Origin: Corylus avellana
Taxonomy: Eukaryota; Streptophyta; Magnoliopsida; Fagales; Betulaceae
Assembly: GCF_901000735.1 (NCBI RefSeq)
Contig: NC_081541.1
Location: 22,799,273 to 22,863,272, forward strand
DNA: 64,000 bases
Reading direction: 5' to 3'
Shown here: piece after piece, positions 35,383 through 47,110 of the stretch
Layout of the letters: the number at the start of each line of letters is the position of its first letter
Position numbering within the stretch: position 1 is the stretch's first letter
Position numbers and translations under genes: made by a program
The notes under the pieces: model-generated
What the model was told of the DNA's origin: nothing
Databases searched by the model: none
Seen by the model: only the letters and a program-made list of their open reading frames with translations

Positions 35383-36821
35383 CACCCCCAAACTTACATA
35401 TTGCTAGTCCCTTAGCAATACAAAACTAAAAACAAAAAGATAAATCCATCTTTCGTGGGATGTACGATTGCATTTAGCATATGCAACATGCCTTTTAAAC
35501 CCTTGGGAATTCCCTAGAGGACGAGTCAAGTCTAGTGAGGGTTTTCTAGAAATGTTACCGACAAACATCTTATACAGTTCATGTTATCCCAAAAAATTAA
35601 AGTATCACTTCAAGATCATAATTTTCATTCATTAGCAAGCTTAAAAAGATGAACTCCATCTTCACAGTAAATTGGAATCTCAAAGTTCAATTACTTAAAG
35701 AGGACATGCTAAAACATCACAAGTTTGAAAACAGTATAAGGTGAACTAGCACAAAATTATGAGACTTCCAAATCTTTCCAATGTGTATTGTCTCCATATT
35801 TCAAAATTCACTGAAATCCCTATTAGAATGAACAACCATGGCATTTTTTTTTCTTTTTTCTTTGGTTAGGTTGTGCAATGTTTGGTTCCCTTAAGGTTTC
35901 TAATTGACCCATGTAATGAGTGTTAAATCAATGACTCCCAAACCAGATGGTTTTAGGGCATTAGGTGTAGAGACACCCCTAAGGACCTACTAACTCGAGT
36001 CAAAAAGGCTACAAAACCAAACTAACCATGACATTGATCAAATTCAAATTTTTCACCTTTTGACGTAAACACTCAATGCTTTGAGGCAAGAGGTCCAGTT
36101 ACTCAGTGAAAAGCTTATCAATGATCATATATATATATATATTTTCATCATATATATGCCAAAGTGTTCATCTAATAAGTCATCCAATTTCATCCAAGAT
36201 ACAAAAACACACATATTAGACATCATGTCATACCTCATAAATTATGTGCTAATGTGCTTGTATGATCAGATCAAACATGTGATTTTTCAATTGTCCTAAG
36301 CAAGTAATTAAACTAACAAATTCTCTCATCAGATCATGTGTTTAGAACTTTAAGCTCACTGATGAATTCAAGCCACAATTCTTTTAGATTAACTTAAAAT
36401 TTAAAGGCCACATGATCATGCATAATAATTTTTTTTTTTTTTTTCAAGTAAACAAACAAACGCACAAATCATGAAATTGGGACGAAGTGTGTGTAACAAC
36501 ATATGTGTCCCATACCCCCAAACTTAAATGTCACATTGTCCCCAATGTGTCTAAATTAAGGAAAGAGTGTACCCAGGATATGGACGACATAGTCTTGGAA
36601 AGCATGGCTCATAGCACACCTCAAACTTGAATCGAAGCACACTTGTCCCTGCAAAATAAGAAAACCCAAAAACAAGTAAAAAGAAACAAAACTAAAGATA
36701 AATAAAAAGATTAACTTAAAACACAGTAAACAAAACAAAATAAAAAGATAAACTATGGGGTGCCTCCCATGAGTGCTAAGTTTAACGTCTTCAGCCAAAC
36801 GGTGGTCCCTGCTCAGTGTTG
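35383..36821 (-). other. PPT and conserved 3' non-coding module of element C
   Basis: The PPT is at 35383-35395 (minus AAGTTTGGGGGTG). Further in are the terminal hairpin region (about 35445-35570), a GGGA-loop hairpin with one stem mismatch (36530-36551), and PPT-like tracts at about 36515-36526 and, weaker, 36610-36622. The block related to GACGTTAAACTTAGCAC is near 36775-36795. A TA microsatellite is at 36126-36145. ORFs here are not supported. Confidence 0.85.
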
Positions 36822-37934
36822 TCAAGAAGATGATGCTCCAGATGGTGGTGGCAACTGGATGAGAATGGATTGCATTAATTCTTCTAAGGCAGCTAGTCCT
36901 TTGTCCATTAATTCTTTATCCTCCTGAGCCTCCCTTCTTTGATTAGCCAGCTCTCTCCGAAGGCCCACCATTTCTTCGCTTAGTGAGCGGTATTTTCCTA
37001 CACAAAAAATGATCGGGGCCTCCTCCTCTACTGCTGCCGGCTCAGCTGTTGGTTCATCTTCTGCCATCGGCTCGGCCTCGCTCTCTTCTGCACCAGCTGC
37101 TGGTGCTGGAGTTGCCCGGGGCATATGGGAGCAGCTCTTGTTCTATTGGCGAATGCCAAAGATGAGGGTAGTAGTGACTGGCTCATTAGTTGTGGTGCCC
37201 TTGATGCCTTTCTTCTGGAGGCTGTAGGTGATTAAGTATGGGAAGGGCAACCCCCATGAGTGTGTGGACTCAGCTCCTCCAATGTGCACTCCATTCCAAA
37301 ATTTGTGAATTTGGTTCCAAATGATATCAGGAATGGAATACCAGGCATCTTTATGGAAGGTGTAGAGTGTTTGGAGAAATTGATCCCACCTTTGAGTCTT
37401 GTGCCCCAAGGGAAAGACATTACGGTGCAATATAGAGTCCACAAACCAAAGCTGTGGAGGTAACTTGGACCGGCTGCCAGCATTATGATGGGCATCGGCA
37501 TATTGCCCTTGGCACATGTCCTCAATGATTTCTGCCATATAGAATCTGGGCGGTTGCTCGGCAAGTTGTGTTGTTTCTGGAAGGTGCTCATCATTGCATT
37601 GGAGGGCAGCGGCAATGTCAACCCTTGTCATGTCAACAACTTGGCCATGCACTGTGGAAGAGAGAGCATCCATCCAGTTGCAATCATGGGACAGGTGGGC
37701 ATAAAATTTGATCACCACTCTTCGATATGCAGTGGAGGTGACCGGCTTGAAAAGCTTCTTGAGCCCCTGACGCTTGAACTCGGCGACCGCCCATTGCATC
37801 TCCTCAAGGTTTTGAAAGTCTTCGCGAATGGTAAAGGTCGTCTCAAGTAGCAGCTCCCGCTCCCCAAAAGTGGGCGGGGGAGAAATGGCTTGGGTATTGG
37901 ACCCCTAGGAGGATGAAGTGCGAGTTCTTGGCTT
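36822..37934 (-). pseudogene. ORF3 of element C (Transposase_32-like), few point lesions
   Basis: The frame is collinear with ORF3 of B and open over about 370 codons apart from two nonsense TAG codons (at 37143-37145 and near 37902-37904). Both occupy positions where B has TGG. The expected ATG is AAG (37932-37934). The core (FKPVTSTAYRRVVIKFYAHL) and the C-terminal coiled-coil segment around MVGLRRELANQRREAQ lie in one frame, showing that the two parts form one protein. The lack of frameshifts suggests fairly recent constraint. Function unknown. Confidence 0.75.
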
Positions 37935-38279
37935 GATGAGCTTGATTGGGAACTTTTATCGATGACCTAGTGTGCACTGTGATGACCAAGGTGGCTAAGT
38001 CACGGCAGCAAGGGCCCGAAACCCACTGCAAAAACAATAAACCCAACCACAGGAGCAAATGTGGGTGGAAAAACACCCACACTTTGCTAAAATTAGATGA
38101 GAAAAGTGAAGGTTGGGGCGGAGTTGAGTAGGGGGGAGATGTGAAGGGGAGAAGCGGTTGTGTGTGTGTGTTGTGTGGGAGTTTTCTGGAGGTGCGGTGG
38201 CCAGAAAGGGGGACTTTGTTGCGGTGGTGCAGTGGCGGTGATGGTGGAAGAAATAGTGGAGGAGTGTGCCGGTTGCGTT
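37935..38279 (-). other. C-rich leader upstream of ORF3 in element C
   Basis: This is equivalent to 29040-29420 of B. It is rich in CCAC/CTCC on the minus strand and has no supported ORF. Element D was inserted at its upstream edge. Confidence 0.65.
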
Positions 38280-39667
38280 TGTTGTGCAAATTTATTTAAC
38301 TCGCAAGTGCACGAATCAATTGTAGTTAAATGGATTGCAAGTGCGAGGTCAAACCCACAGGGAATTGTATTCTTGAAAGAAATTTTAAATCTAAATTAAT
38401 TAAACCCTAATCTAGTTCCAAATTTTAGAGAGATTTTTTGTTTGAATGAAGAAGCAAAACCATGAGCAATTTAAAGTGATTGAAATCTTATGACGAAGCC
38501 CTAAGGTTTCGGAATCTGCACCTCACAAATTCATAACAACATAATTTCATGATCTATAATATTCCCCAAAGTTCTCACATATAAATCTTAAGTTTGTGTT
38601 ACTATTGCTTCAAAGAATTAATCAAAAGATCCCATGTATCCATTCATAACCCAAATCACAAAATAAATCCAATATTCGATCAAATCATTAACTGTATCCG
38701 TAAATCACAATAAAATATCCAATCTTAATCAAAACATCAATTGCATCCAGAGAATAAATCACAGGAGAAATCCAATTTTTAACAAAGAAAACCAAGCAAT
38801 CAATTGTATTGAATAATCGTAAATCATAAAGTGTATCCTTGAATCACAAAAGATATCCAAGAATTATTCAATCCAATTGATTAGAAGTAAAACAATAAAG
38901 CAATTAAACCATTAAATTGGAAAATATTACATACATGAAACAAAGTTGCTAATCATAAGTGAGGCTTCATCTTCAACCTTAGTTGAAGGTTTAGTCTCTC
39001 ATGTTATTGAAAGACAAAACAAGATTGATTGAATTCATAATGTAAAATTGAGTATTTACAAATAAGAATCACAAAGTTGAGATCCAAAGGCTAGGAAAAC
39101 CTTAAACTCCCTTCTTTCTCCTCTGCAATCTTGAAATTCGTAGCCTCTCTAACTAATCTCATAATTCCCTATTTATAGACCTAAAACATAGGGTTTTACA
39201 AGTTGAAATCGGATAAAATTCATCCAAGTTTGTACCCTTTAATTGCGGGACAATTTTGGAATAGTAAACGTCCGAATTAGGAAAATCCTATTTCAGAATG
39301 AATTTTAGTATTTTGAGTTCGCTTTCCAATGCCACTTGAATGAGCTCAATCGGATATGTAAACAAAAAGTTATAGTCAAAATACTAAGACATATTCAGAA
39401 TTTGAATCCAATCCGAAATTTTATCCAATCTAAACTTTAATCAATCTTATCTTTAATTCGATTTAACCATTTCTTGGATTTGGTTAAGCTTAACCACATC
39501 ATCTAGGTCTTCTCAAAGTATGTTTACTTCCGTAAAGTAGTTTTTCTTCAATGACCTACAAAATACTAAAAACACAAAACTAACACAGAACATCAGATAA
39601 TAACACAGCTAAAGGATTAACACAAGTAAATTAAGGGGTCCAAATATGAAATATTTGGCACACATCA
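38280..39667 (-). repeat. 3' LTR of element D
   Basis: 1388 bp; the minus strand begins TGATGTGTGCCAAATATT. A TATA box (minus) is at 39170-39177. U5 holds about four GTATCC / AATCACAA / ATATCCAAT repeats (38640-38860). No CGATCG cluster is present; the U3 has a different CG-containing stretch near 39240-39300. Confidence 0.92.
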
Positions 39668-41260
39668 AACACCCTGAAACTCAACTTTTGCTAGTCCCTT
39701 AGCAAAACAAAATGAAAAATAAAATGAAAACAAAACAAAACAAAACAAAACATAAATCCTCTTTCGTGGGAGAAACGATTGCATTTAGCATATGCAACAA
39801 GCCTTTTAAACCCCTAGGCATCCCTAGTAGACGAGTGAAGTCTCGTGAGGGCTTAATAGGAATGATACCCACAAACATTGTAGCACTATATTGTTTAACA
39901 AGAAAGAAGTTTCACACAAACCATGGTTCTTATTCATGAGCAAGCTTAAAAAGACAAACACCATCATCACAGTCAATAGGAAATTCAAAATCAATTCACT
40001 CATAAATGGACAATTTAGACCTTATATGTCCTGAAAAGTGTAAAGTGTAATTAGCATATTGCAACACCCCGATCCCATATTGGGAAGATGAGAAGAAGCT
40101 GACATAGAGTGTGTAGTTTATAAAGATAGTCATGGGTGCTAAGTCCCACATTGCCTAGTTACTAGGTGAAACTGGGTTTTATAATGAATTCTAGGAAAGC
40201 TCCAAATTGACTAGTCCTTTTGGGGTAATAGCGCAGATGTGGCTAGCACTTTTCTCTAGGTCGTTACACATACAATCATGAAGCTTTCAGTTTAAACTCA
40301 AGATAAGTTCCATAAAATTTGTAAAAATCTCTATCAAATGAAACAACCAAGGCAAGATATGCATTTTGTAGAATGTCTAACTCCCTTAAGCTTTCTAATT
40401 GACACATGTAACAAGTGTTAAGCCAATGACTCCCAAGCTAGGTTGCATTAGGACACTAGATGTAGAACATCCCTAAGGGCTTATTAACTTAAGTCAAAAA
40501 GGCTACAAAGTCAAATTAGCCATATCATAAATCAACACTGAACTTTACACATTTTGTCGCGAACACTCAATGCTTAATGAGGCGGTTACTCAGTGAAAAA
40601 CTCAACATGATCTTTCTTCTCTTTTTCCTTCCCTTTTTTATTTATTTTTTTCTTCTTTTTTTTTTTTCTATCTTGCAAGCCAATGGTTATTCATCAATAG
40701 GTCATCCAACAAATCTCAAAGAGAATAAGCTTATGCTCAAACATCATACCTCACAGAAAACATGCTAATGTGCCCATAAAAATTTATCTCAAAACAAGTG
40801 AAATCTCTTTTACCCAAAAATAAGTCAAAGGACTCGGACTCCTAATGACATAATGATGTGTTCAACCCTTCAAGCGAGCTAATGAAATGCAAATCACAGT
40901 TACAGTTTAACTCAAACTTGACAACAACATAGCACAATTTTTTTTTTTTTTTTATTAAACAATACAAATAAGCCCAAAAATAAACAGACGAAATGTTTTT
41001 TGATACCCCCAAACTTGAATCACACATTGTCCTCAATGTAGGCAGAAATACAATACCAAGAGGTATAAGGAACCAGAGTGAGCAAAGAGACAACCCACAA
41101 ACTTACTCATGACAACACCCGTCCTAAAAAACACAAAAATAAAACATAAATGAACATAAATGAAACAACACAAAAAATGACTAAAAATACCAAAGAAAAA
41201 GGAATGCCTCCCATAAGCGCCAAGTTTACAGTCTTCAGCGAGACTTTTCACCATTGATGA
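39668..41260 (-). other. 3' non-coding module of element D with TRIM-like insertion
   Basis: It shares with A, B, C and E the terminal hairpin block (39755-39875), a CATTG-AGGA-CAATG hairpin (around 41026-41042) and PPT-like AAGTTTGGGGG (41006-41016). The opening block related to CTTAGCGC is near 41215-41240. The PPT next to the LTR is degraded. The insertion 40060-40268 is listed separately. ORFs 39712-39939 and 40577-41254 are unsupported. Confidence 0.82.
40060..40268. repeat. TRIM/SMART-like solo LTR (209 bp)
   Basis: It begins TGCAACACCCCGATC and ends GGTCGTTACA. It contains AAGTCCCACATTG, typical of plant TRIM LTRs as I remember them. Flanks CATAT and CATAC are a target duplication with one change. 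The corresponding place in A, B, C and E lacks it, which confirms an insertion. Confidence 0.75.
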
Positions 41261-42375
41261 TTAAGTAGATGACGTAGGATCTTCCAAAGGCAATTCCTCA
41301 CTCTCCGAAATTTTCAGTTCCAAGAACGGCTTCAACCGCTGACCATTGACCTTGAGAGTACTTCCATTCTTAGGATCCTCGATTTCGATGGCTCCATGAG
41401 TAGAAACTGCACGCACTATGAATGGTCCAGTCCATTGGGATTTGAGCTTTCCTGGAAACAGATGCAAACGTGAGTTGTAAGGGAGGACTTTTTGACCAAC
41501 TTCAAATGATCTTCTCAAAACGTTTTGGTCATGAATCTTCTCCATCTGAGCTTTGTATAGCTTACACAGTTGTAGGCATCATTCCTCAACTCTTCTAATT
41601 CATCTAGCTGTAGCTTCCTTTGATCACCAGCCTTGGTGAGACTAAAATTCGGCTGCTTTATAGGCCAATAAGCCCGGTGCTCTAATTCCACAGGGATGTG
41701 ACAAGCCTTTCCATACACGAGTCGGTAGGGAGACATGCCAATTGGAGTCTTGAATGCAGTCCGGTATGCCCACAAAGCGTCATTGAGTCGAAGAGACCAA
41801 TCTTTCTTTGTCGGGTTCACCGTGTTTTCTAATATCCTCTTGATTTCTCTGTTGGATATCTCAACTTGCCCACTTGTCTGAGGATGGTAGGGAGTTGCAA
41901 CTTTATGAGTAATGCCATACTTCTTCATGGGTTACTCAAAATATCGGTTGCAAAAATGCTTCCCCCCATCACTAATGATGGCTCGTGGTGTCCCAAAATG
42001 TGCGAACACATTTTCCTTCAAAAATTTCAACACGATTCTGTGATCATTAGTCTTGCATGCAATGGCCTCCACCCACTTGGAAACATAATCCACCACCACA
42101 AGGATGAAAAGATACCCATAAGAATTAGCGAAGGGCCCTATGAAATCAATGCCCCAAACCTTAAATAGCTCCACAATAAGGATCGGGTTCAGCGGCATCA
42201 TATTCCTTCTTCCAATGCTCCCCAACTTCTGACATCTATTACAAGTTGAACAGTAGGCATGGGCATCGAGGCCAATAGAATCCACTTTGAAGAATCTTCG
42301 CCGCGGTATTTTTTGAAATAAAGTGGCCTCCACATGCATGATCATGGCAAAAAGATAGGACATTTTGCTGGTCAT
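41261..42375 (-). pseudogene. Integrase of element D
   Basis: Three minus-strand frames cover IN. First comes the end of the H2C2 zinc finger (YCSTCNRCQ) with core residues Asp in WGIDFIGPF and Asp in [11 protein letters not shown]. The next has Glu in VSNREIK. The last holds the C-terminal GQKVLPYNSRLHLFPGKLKS domain, ending ...LEDPTSST. The three DDE residues are all present. One stop between 41928 and 41932 and a frame change at about 41545 inactivate it. IN would insert the cDNA into chromosomes. Confidence 0.9.
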
Positions 42376-43246
42376 TTTCAGGAATGCATCTCATTATAAT
42401 TTGATTTGGGCAGTATTTGAACAGGTAAGGATCATCCCAAAAGAAGTACTTCACCCCAGCCAAGAATTTTGATCTGTCTTGCCTAGTCCAATGTGATGGC
42501 ATTTGGGCAATGACAAGGTAGTTCACTATATCTACGAACCATGGTGCAGTAATTTGAGAGATGTGCATAAGTTGTTCATCAGGGAATGTCTCAGCAATTG
42601 GCACAACATTTTCATTGAAGTCTACAACCAGCCTGGATAGATGGTCAGCTACCACATTCTCGAAACCCTTCTTGTCTCGAATTTCAATATCAAGCTCTTG
42701 CAGCAACAGAATCCACCGAATGAGATGAGATTTAGCATCTTTCTTTGACAATAGATATTTCAATGCAACATGATCCAAGTAGACTAAGACTTTAGATCCT
42801 AGCAAGTAAGATCTAAACTTATCTAGAGCAAACACTACAGCTAACAACTCCTTTTCAGTAGTAGAGTAGTTGAGTTGTGCATCATTCAGAGTCTTGTTGG
42901 CATAGTATATGACATGTGGAATCTTCTCTACTCGCTGACCCAAAACAGCTCCCATAGCATAATCAGAGGCACCACACATTATCTCGAACGGAACCCCCAA
43001 TTAGGTGGCTAAATGATTGGTGTAGAACTTAAGGTCTTTTTCATAATCTCAAAGGTTGTCTGGCACTTGTCATTGAAATCAAAAGGAACATCTTTTGCCA
43101 GTAGATTACATAGAGGTCATGCTATCTTGCAAAAGTCCTTGATGAATCTTCTATAGAATCCAGCAAGTCCTAGAAATGACCGAATCTCCTTAACTATCCA
43201 CGGAGGTGGAAGGTTACAGATCAGATCAACCTTAGCTCTGTCAACC
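42239..43246 (-). pseudogene. RNase H and IN zinc-finger region of element D
   Basis: The 253-codon frame starts after the RT connection domain. It has RNase H motifs ([22 protein letters not shown], truncated here to its core [14 protein letters not shown], and [10 protein letters not shown]). It then has the IN zinc-finger His residues in HACGGHF. The normal CDASD is CGASD, so the first RNase H Asp is replaced by Gly. 43001-43246 carries connection-domain remnants with stops. Confidence 0.85.
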
Positions 43247-43915
43247 TCAATACCTTTGTGGGAAATTACATGCCCCAAAAACAATTCCTTGTTTTACCAT
43301 GAAGTGGCATTTTCCCCAATTTAGAACCAGATTCTTCTCCTTACACCGTACTAGCACCAATGTGAGATGATGTAGACACTCCCCAAATGATGAACCGAAG
43401 ACTGAGAATTCATCCATGAAGATCTCTAGGTGACATTCAACCATATCTGACAAGATGCTGATCATGCATCGCTGAAAAGTTGTGGGTGCATTACACAATC
43501 CAAACGGAATACAACTATAAGCAAACGTACCGAACGGACAAGTGAAAGTAGTCTTCTCTTGATCTTCGAGGTCCAGTGGAATTTGGTTGTAGCCGGAGTA
43601 ACCATCAAGGAAACAGTAGTACTCATGGCCTGCCAATCTCTCCAACATCTGATCGATGAAAGGTAGAGGAAAATGGTCTTTTCTTGTCACGGCATTTAAC
43701 TTCCTATAGTCAATGCACACTCTCCATCCCGACTACACATGAGTGGGCACCAACTTATTTTCCTTGTTCTTGATAACTGTAATCCCTGCCTTCTTCAGCA
43801 CCACATGAATGGGACTCACCCATTTGCTGTCAGAGATTGGGTATATGATTCTTGCATCCAAAAGTTTAATTACCTCCGCTCGAACTACCTCTTGCATGGC
43901 CGAATTTAACCGTCT
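43247..43915 (-). pseudogene. pol: Reverse transcriptase of element D, catalytic Asp changed to Glu
   Basis: The motifs VCIDYRKLNAVTRKDHFPLP, FLDGYSGYNQIP and FGLCNAPTTFQRCM are clear Athila RT. The active-site box reads FMDEFSVFG where the family has FMDD, so the second catalytic Asp is Glu. Stops lie at the join with PR (near 43916) and near 43732, and a frame change follows GIVFG at about 43265. Not functional. Confidence 0.9.
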
Positions 43916-45169
43916 CTATGGCTCGCAAGAAGTTTTAGCATTTTCTTCTAGATGAATCTTATGCATCACTACTGTAGGGCTGATTCCTTTAATATCTTCT
44001 ATTGACCACCCGATTGCTTCTTTATGCTCTCTCAAAACTTTTAGCAGCTTCTGTTCCTGATCACTATTCAGGTCGGCAGCAATAATCACTAGCAGAGATT
44101 CTGTAGGATCCAGATACTTGTACTTCTGGGTGTGTGGTAGAGGCTTCAACTCCCACTTGATAGGCTTAGCTACTAATGAAGATGGATCAGGGGACAATCT
44201 CAAAGTAATTTCTGCAGTCTCCATCTCTATCTCAGGAGTTGAGTTTAACAAGGCGTCAGCTTGTTCCAATAATGTGTCCAGTTCCATATCACTTACCAAT
44301 GCAATCAGGCATTCTCCCAAGGGGTCTTCAATATCTGGTTCATTGACAGTTTTCTCTACTATTTCCTCAATTAAGCATGTGCTTCTGACCTCCTCATACT
44401 CAAATGGCTGCCTGCTGATATCAAAGATGTTCAGCGCCATTGTCTTGTTTCCAAATGATATCTTCATGACTCCAGTTCTACAATTGATTAGGGCATTAGC
44501 CGTAGCTAAAAAGGGACACCCTAATATGATTGGAACTTGAATTTCTGCATTTTCCGTCTCTGTATCTAAGACGATGAAGTCCACAGGGTAATAGAACTTA
44601 TCAACTTTGATCAACATGTCTTCAATAATTTCCCTTGGAAACTTCATAGATCTGTCGACCAACTGAAGTGTAATTGAAGTGTAATTTACATTGGCCCCCA
44701 AATCCAACAGAGCTTTCTCAACTCGATTGTCACCAATCTTGCAAGCAATGGTAGGACATCCAGTGTCCTTATACTTTACAAGCGTCTTGTATTGCAAGAT
44801 AGAGCTGACCTGCTCAGTCAAGAAAGCTTTCTTGGGGACGTTCGTCTTTCCCTTGATGGTGACCAAATCCTTCAGAAATTTGGAATAAGAAGGCACTTGC
44901 TGGATGGCATCTAGGAATGGAATGTTTATCTGCACTTGCTTGAACACTTCCAAAATATCATCAAACTTCGAGCTCTTCTTTGGCGCTATCAGTCTTTCTG
45001 GATACGGAGCTTTGGGTATATACTTTCTGGAAGGGTCCTCAGCAATCATAATGATAATGTCTGGTCCTGTGTCTTCCGCAGGCTTGTCATGGTTTTCCTT
45101 CTCTTCTGCAGCCTCAGTGGCCTCTTCAAGCATGACCACTTGATTATCCACTTGTTTGCCTGACCTCAA
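43916..45169 (-). pseudogene. Protease and PR-RT linker of element D, active-site loop deleted
   Basis: A 417-codon frame runs from the Gag-PR linker through retropepsin to the RT N-terminus. The catalytic motif LLDLGANVN is followed at once by TSITLQLVDRS. Compared with E, about 20 residues after the active site (LLPYSVYVQLGLGELRP in E) are missing, without loss of frame. VIIL-type GCPFLATANALINC forms the C-terminal part of the fold. A protease lacking that segment is unlikely to fold. Confidence 0.85.
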
Positions 45170-45346
45170 AGTGGTGATGGCTTGTACATGATCCTAACCA
45201 TGCGTAGAGGTAGAGGAACTTCCAATCACAAATTACCCTTTTAGTTTAGGCATAGGTTGACTAGGGAACTTCCCTCTTTCTCTTTCCCCCACTTGCTTTG
45301 CTTTCTGACCAACTTGTCCTTCTACCTTGATCAAGGCCTGCTTAAA

Positions 45347-46616
45347 TTATTGTATGTCTCTATTGTTAGCCATGTTGGAATTCCTCATCTCCTGTACGGC
45401 TTGATTGGTGAAACCTTTTAGCTCTTGTATATCTTGGGAATTGCTCATGGTAGCATTCTTCATATCTTGTATATTCTTATCCATTGATTGCATGAATGCT
45501 TTCATCATGTCTTCCAGTGATGACTGTGGTGTAGGCTGTGGCCCTTGAGTGGTGGATTGATAAGTAGGAGGTTGAGTTTGGTGAGATGGCTTGAACTGAT
45601 TCTGAGCTTGAGTGGATGTATCTCTCTGGTTCAATGGTTGATTCTGCTTCCAAGAGAAATTGGGGTGATTCCGCCACCCTGGATTGTAAGTTTCAGAAGA
45701 CAGTCCAGTTGTGGGTTTTCTGTACTCATTGAAGGCATTGACTTGCTTAGTTGGATACTCAATTGACAGAGTTTGGCAGTTTTGAGTGAAGTGCGTTTGA
45801 CTCTCACATAACCCGCATGCATCAACTTGGTAAGTATCTACTACATTCACTGGTTTGTTTAAGACCATGGTGTCAAACTGACACCTGAGAACCTTGAACC
45901 CCTACCTTAATTCAACATCGTTCCTCACCTCATAGATGCCTCCTATCTTGGGAGTGAGTTGTTGTTTGTCCCAACTATCTTGAAAATCCCATTGTTGTGC
46001 TCGTTCAGCCATTTCGTCCAAAGTTTTATAGGCTTCATCCCCAATAAGACTTAAAAATTCTCTACCATTCATCGTCTCAAGCGAGTTTCGCTCACTTGAT
46101 GTTAGTCCCCTGTAGAAAATGTGAACAAGCACCGCATTCTCAAACCCTGGGGTGGGATTTTATAGTAAGCTCTTTAAACTTCTCCCAGCTATCGGTGAAT
46201 CTTTCCCCTTCTTTATGTCTGAAATTGGTGATCTGTAGACGGAGGGCATTGATTTCGAAAATTGGGAAGAACTTGTGGTAAAACTTGCTTTGCAGCATAT
46301 CCCAAGAAGTGATAGATCCATGCCTATTGCCGAGTAGCCAGGATTTCACCCTATCATGTAGGGACAGAGGGAATAACCAAAGATGCACCGCTTCTGCTAG
46401 GGCATTCTGCGTATTAACAATATCGTAGATTTCCAAAAAAATCCTCACATGAACATATGGATCCTAATTCTCTAACCCTTTAAACGCTGGAAGGTGACTT
46501 ATTGTACTCGGCTTCAGCTCGAAGCGAGTAGCTGGCAACATTATACACGACGGTGTGTTGGTAATATTGGGTACGAATAGCTCCCTAAGGGATCTAGGTT
46601 GATTTCGTTCTCCCAT
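45347..46616 (-). pseudogene. gag: gag of element D
   Basis: From ATG 46616 the protein shows the N-terminal FELKPSTISHLPAF segment, the capsid domain (HLWLFPLSLHDRVKSWLL), a CGLCESQTHFTQNC zinc knuckle (CX2CX4HX4C) and the YNPGWRNHPNFSW motif. A coiled-coil tail with repeated SNSQDIQELK-type heptads ends it. A TAG stop sits near 46463-46465, and stops/frameshifts follow at about 46135 and 45880. It forms the particle in the intact family. Confidence 0.88.
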
Positions 46617-47110
46617 CTTAACAGACTTTTTCGAATCAGACTCGGAACTTTGAGAATTGGTGGGTGAGTTTGGTGGCAGTCTTAGATTCTCTCTTGCAGT
46701 CTGTCAAGCGGGAGTTGACCAAATCCTTCAGAAATTTGGCATAAGAAGGCACTTGCTAGATGGCATCTAGGAATGGAATGTTTATCTGCACTTGCTTGAA
46801 CACTTCCAAAATATCATCAAACTTCGACCTCTTCTTTGGCGCTATCAGTCTTTCTGGATACTCATTCTCTAATCCTCTAAACGCACGAAGGTGACTTATT
46901 GTACTCGGCTTCAGCTCGAAGCAAGTAGTTGGCAACATTATACACGACGGTGTGTTGGTAATATTGGGTACGAATAGCTCCCCAAGGGATCTACGTTGAT
47001 TTCATTCTCCCATCTTAACAGACTTTCTGAATCAGACTCGGAACTTTGAGAATTGGTGGGTTAGTTTGGTGGTTGTCTTAGATTCTCTCTCGCCGTTCTT
47101 TCAATTTCGG
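46470..47110 (-). repeat. Duplicated gag 5' end enclosing a stray protease segment
   Basis: 46470-46715 and 46862-47105 are near-identical copies of the 5' UTR/gag start. Between them 46716-46861 is a copy of 44861-45006 from the protease region. The outer copy's ORF (46756-46938) therefore fuses gag codons to PR codons. The arrangement suggests two template switches during reverse transcription. Confidence 0.88.

Noticed and set aside
36126..36145. (AT)n tract as an origin or matrix attachment site
   Set aside because: A short simple repeat in the 3' module of C with no other support.
37485..37850. 121 aa plus-strand ORF, and 37232-37621 minus, near ORF3
   Set aside because: Overlapping frames of ORF3; the homologous B copy conserves only the ORF3 frame.
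37843..38289. 148 aa Pro-rich minus-strand ORF before ORF3 as a separate gene
   Set aside because: It runs out of frame into ORF3 and across the D insertion boundary; the B counterpart has no open frame.
40060..40268. Cassandra-type TRIM with embedded 5S rRNA
   Set aside because: No 5S internal promoter boxes are recognisable in the 209 bp.
44118..44540. Plus-strand ORFs over D pol (also 41866-42168, 44691-45163, 60290-60742, 61339-61818, 62764-63489)
   Set aside because: Antisense shadows of the minus-strand protease, RT and IN frames.
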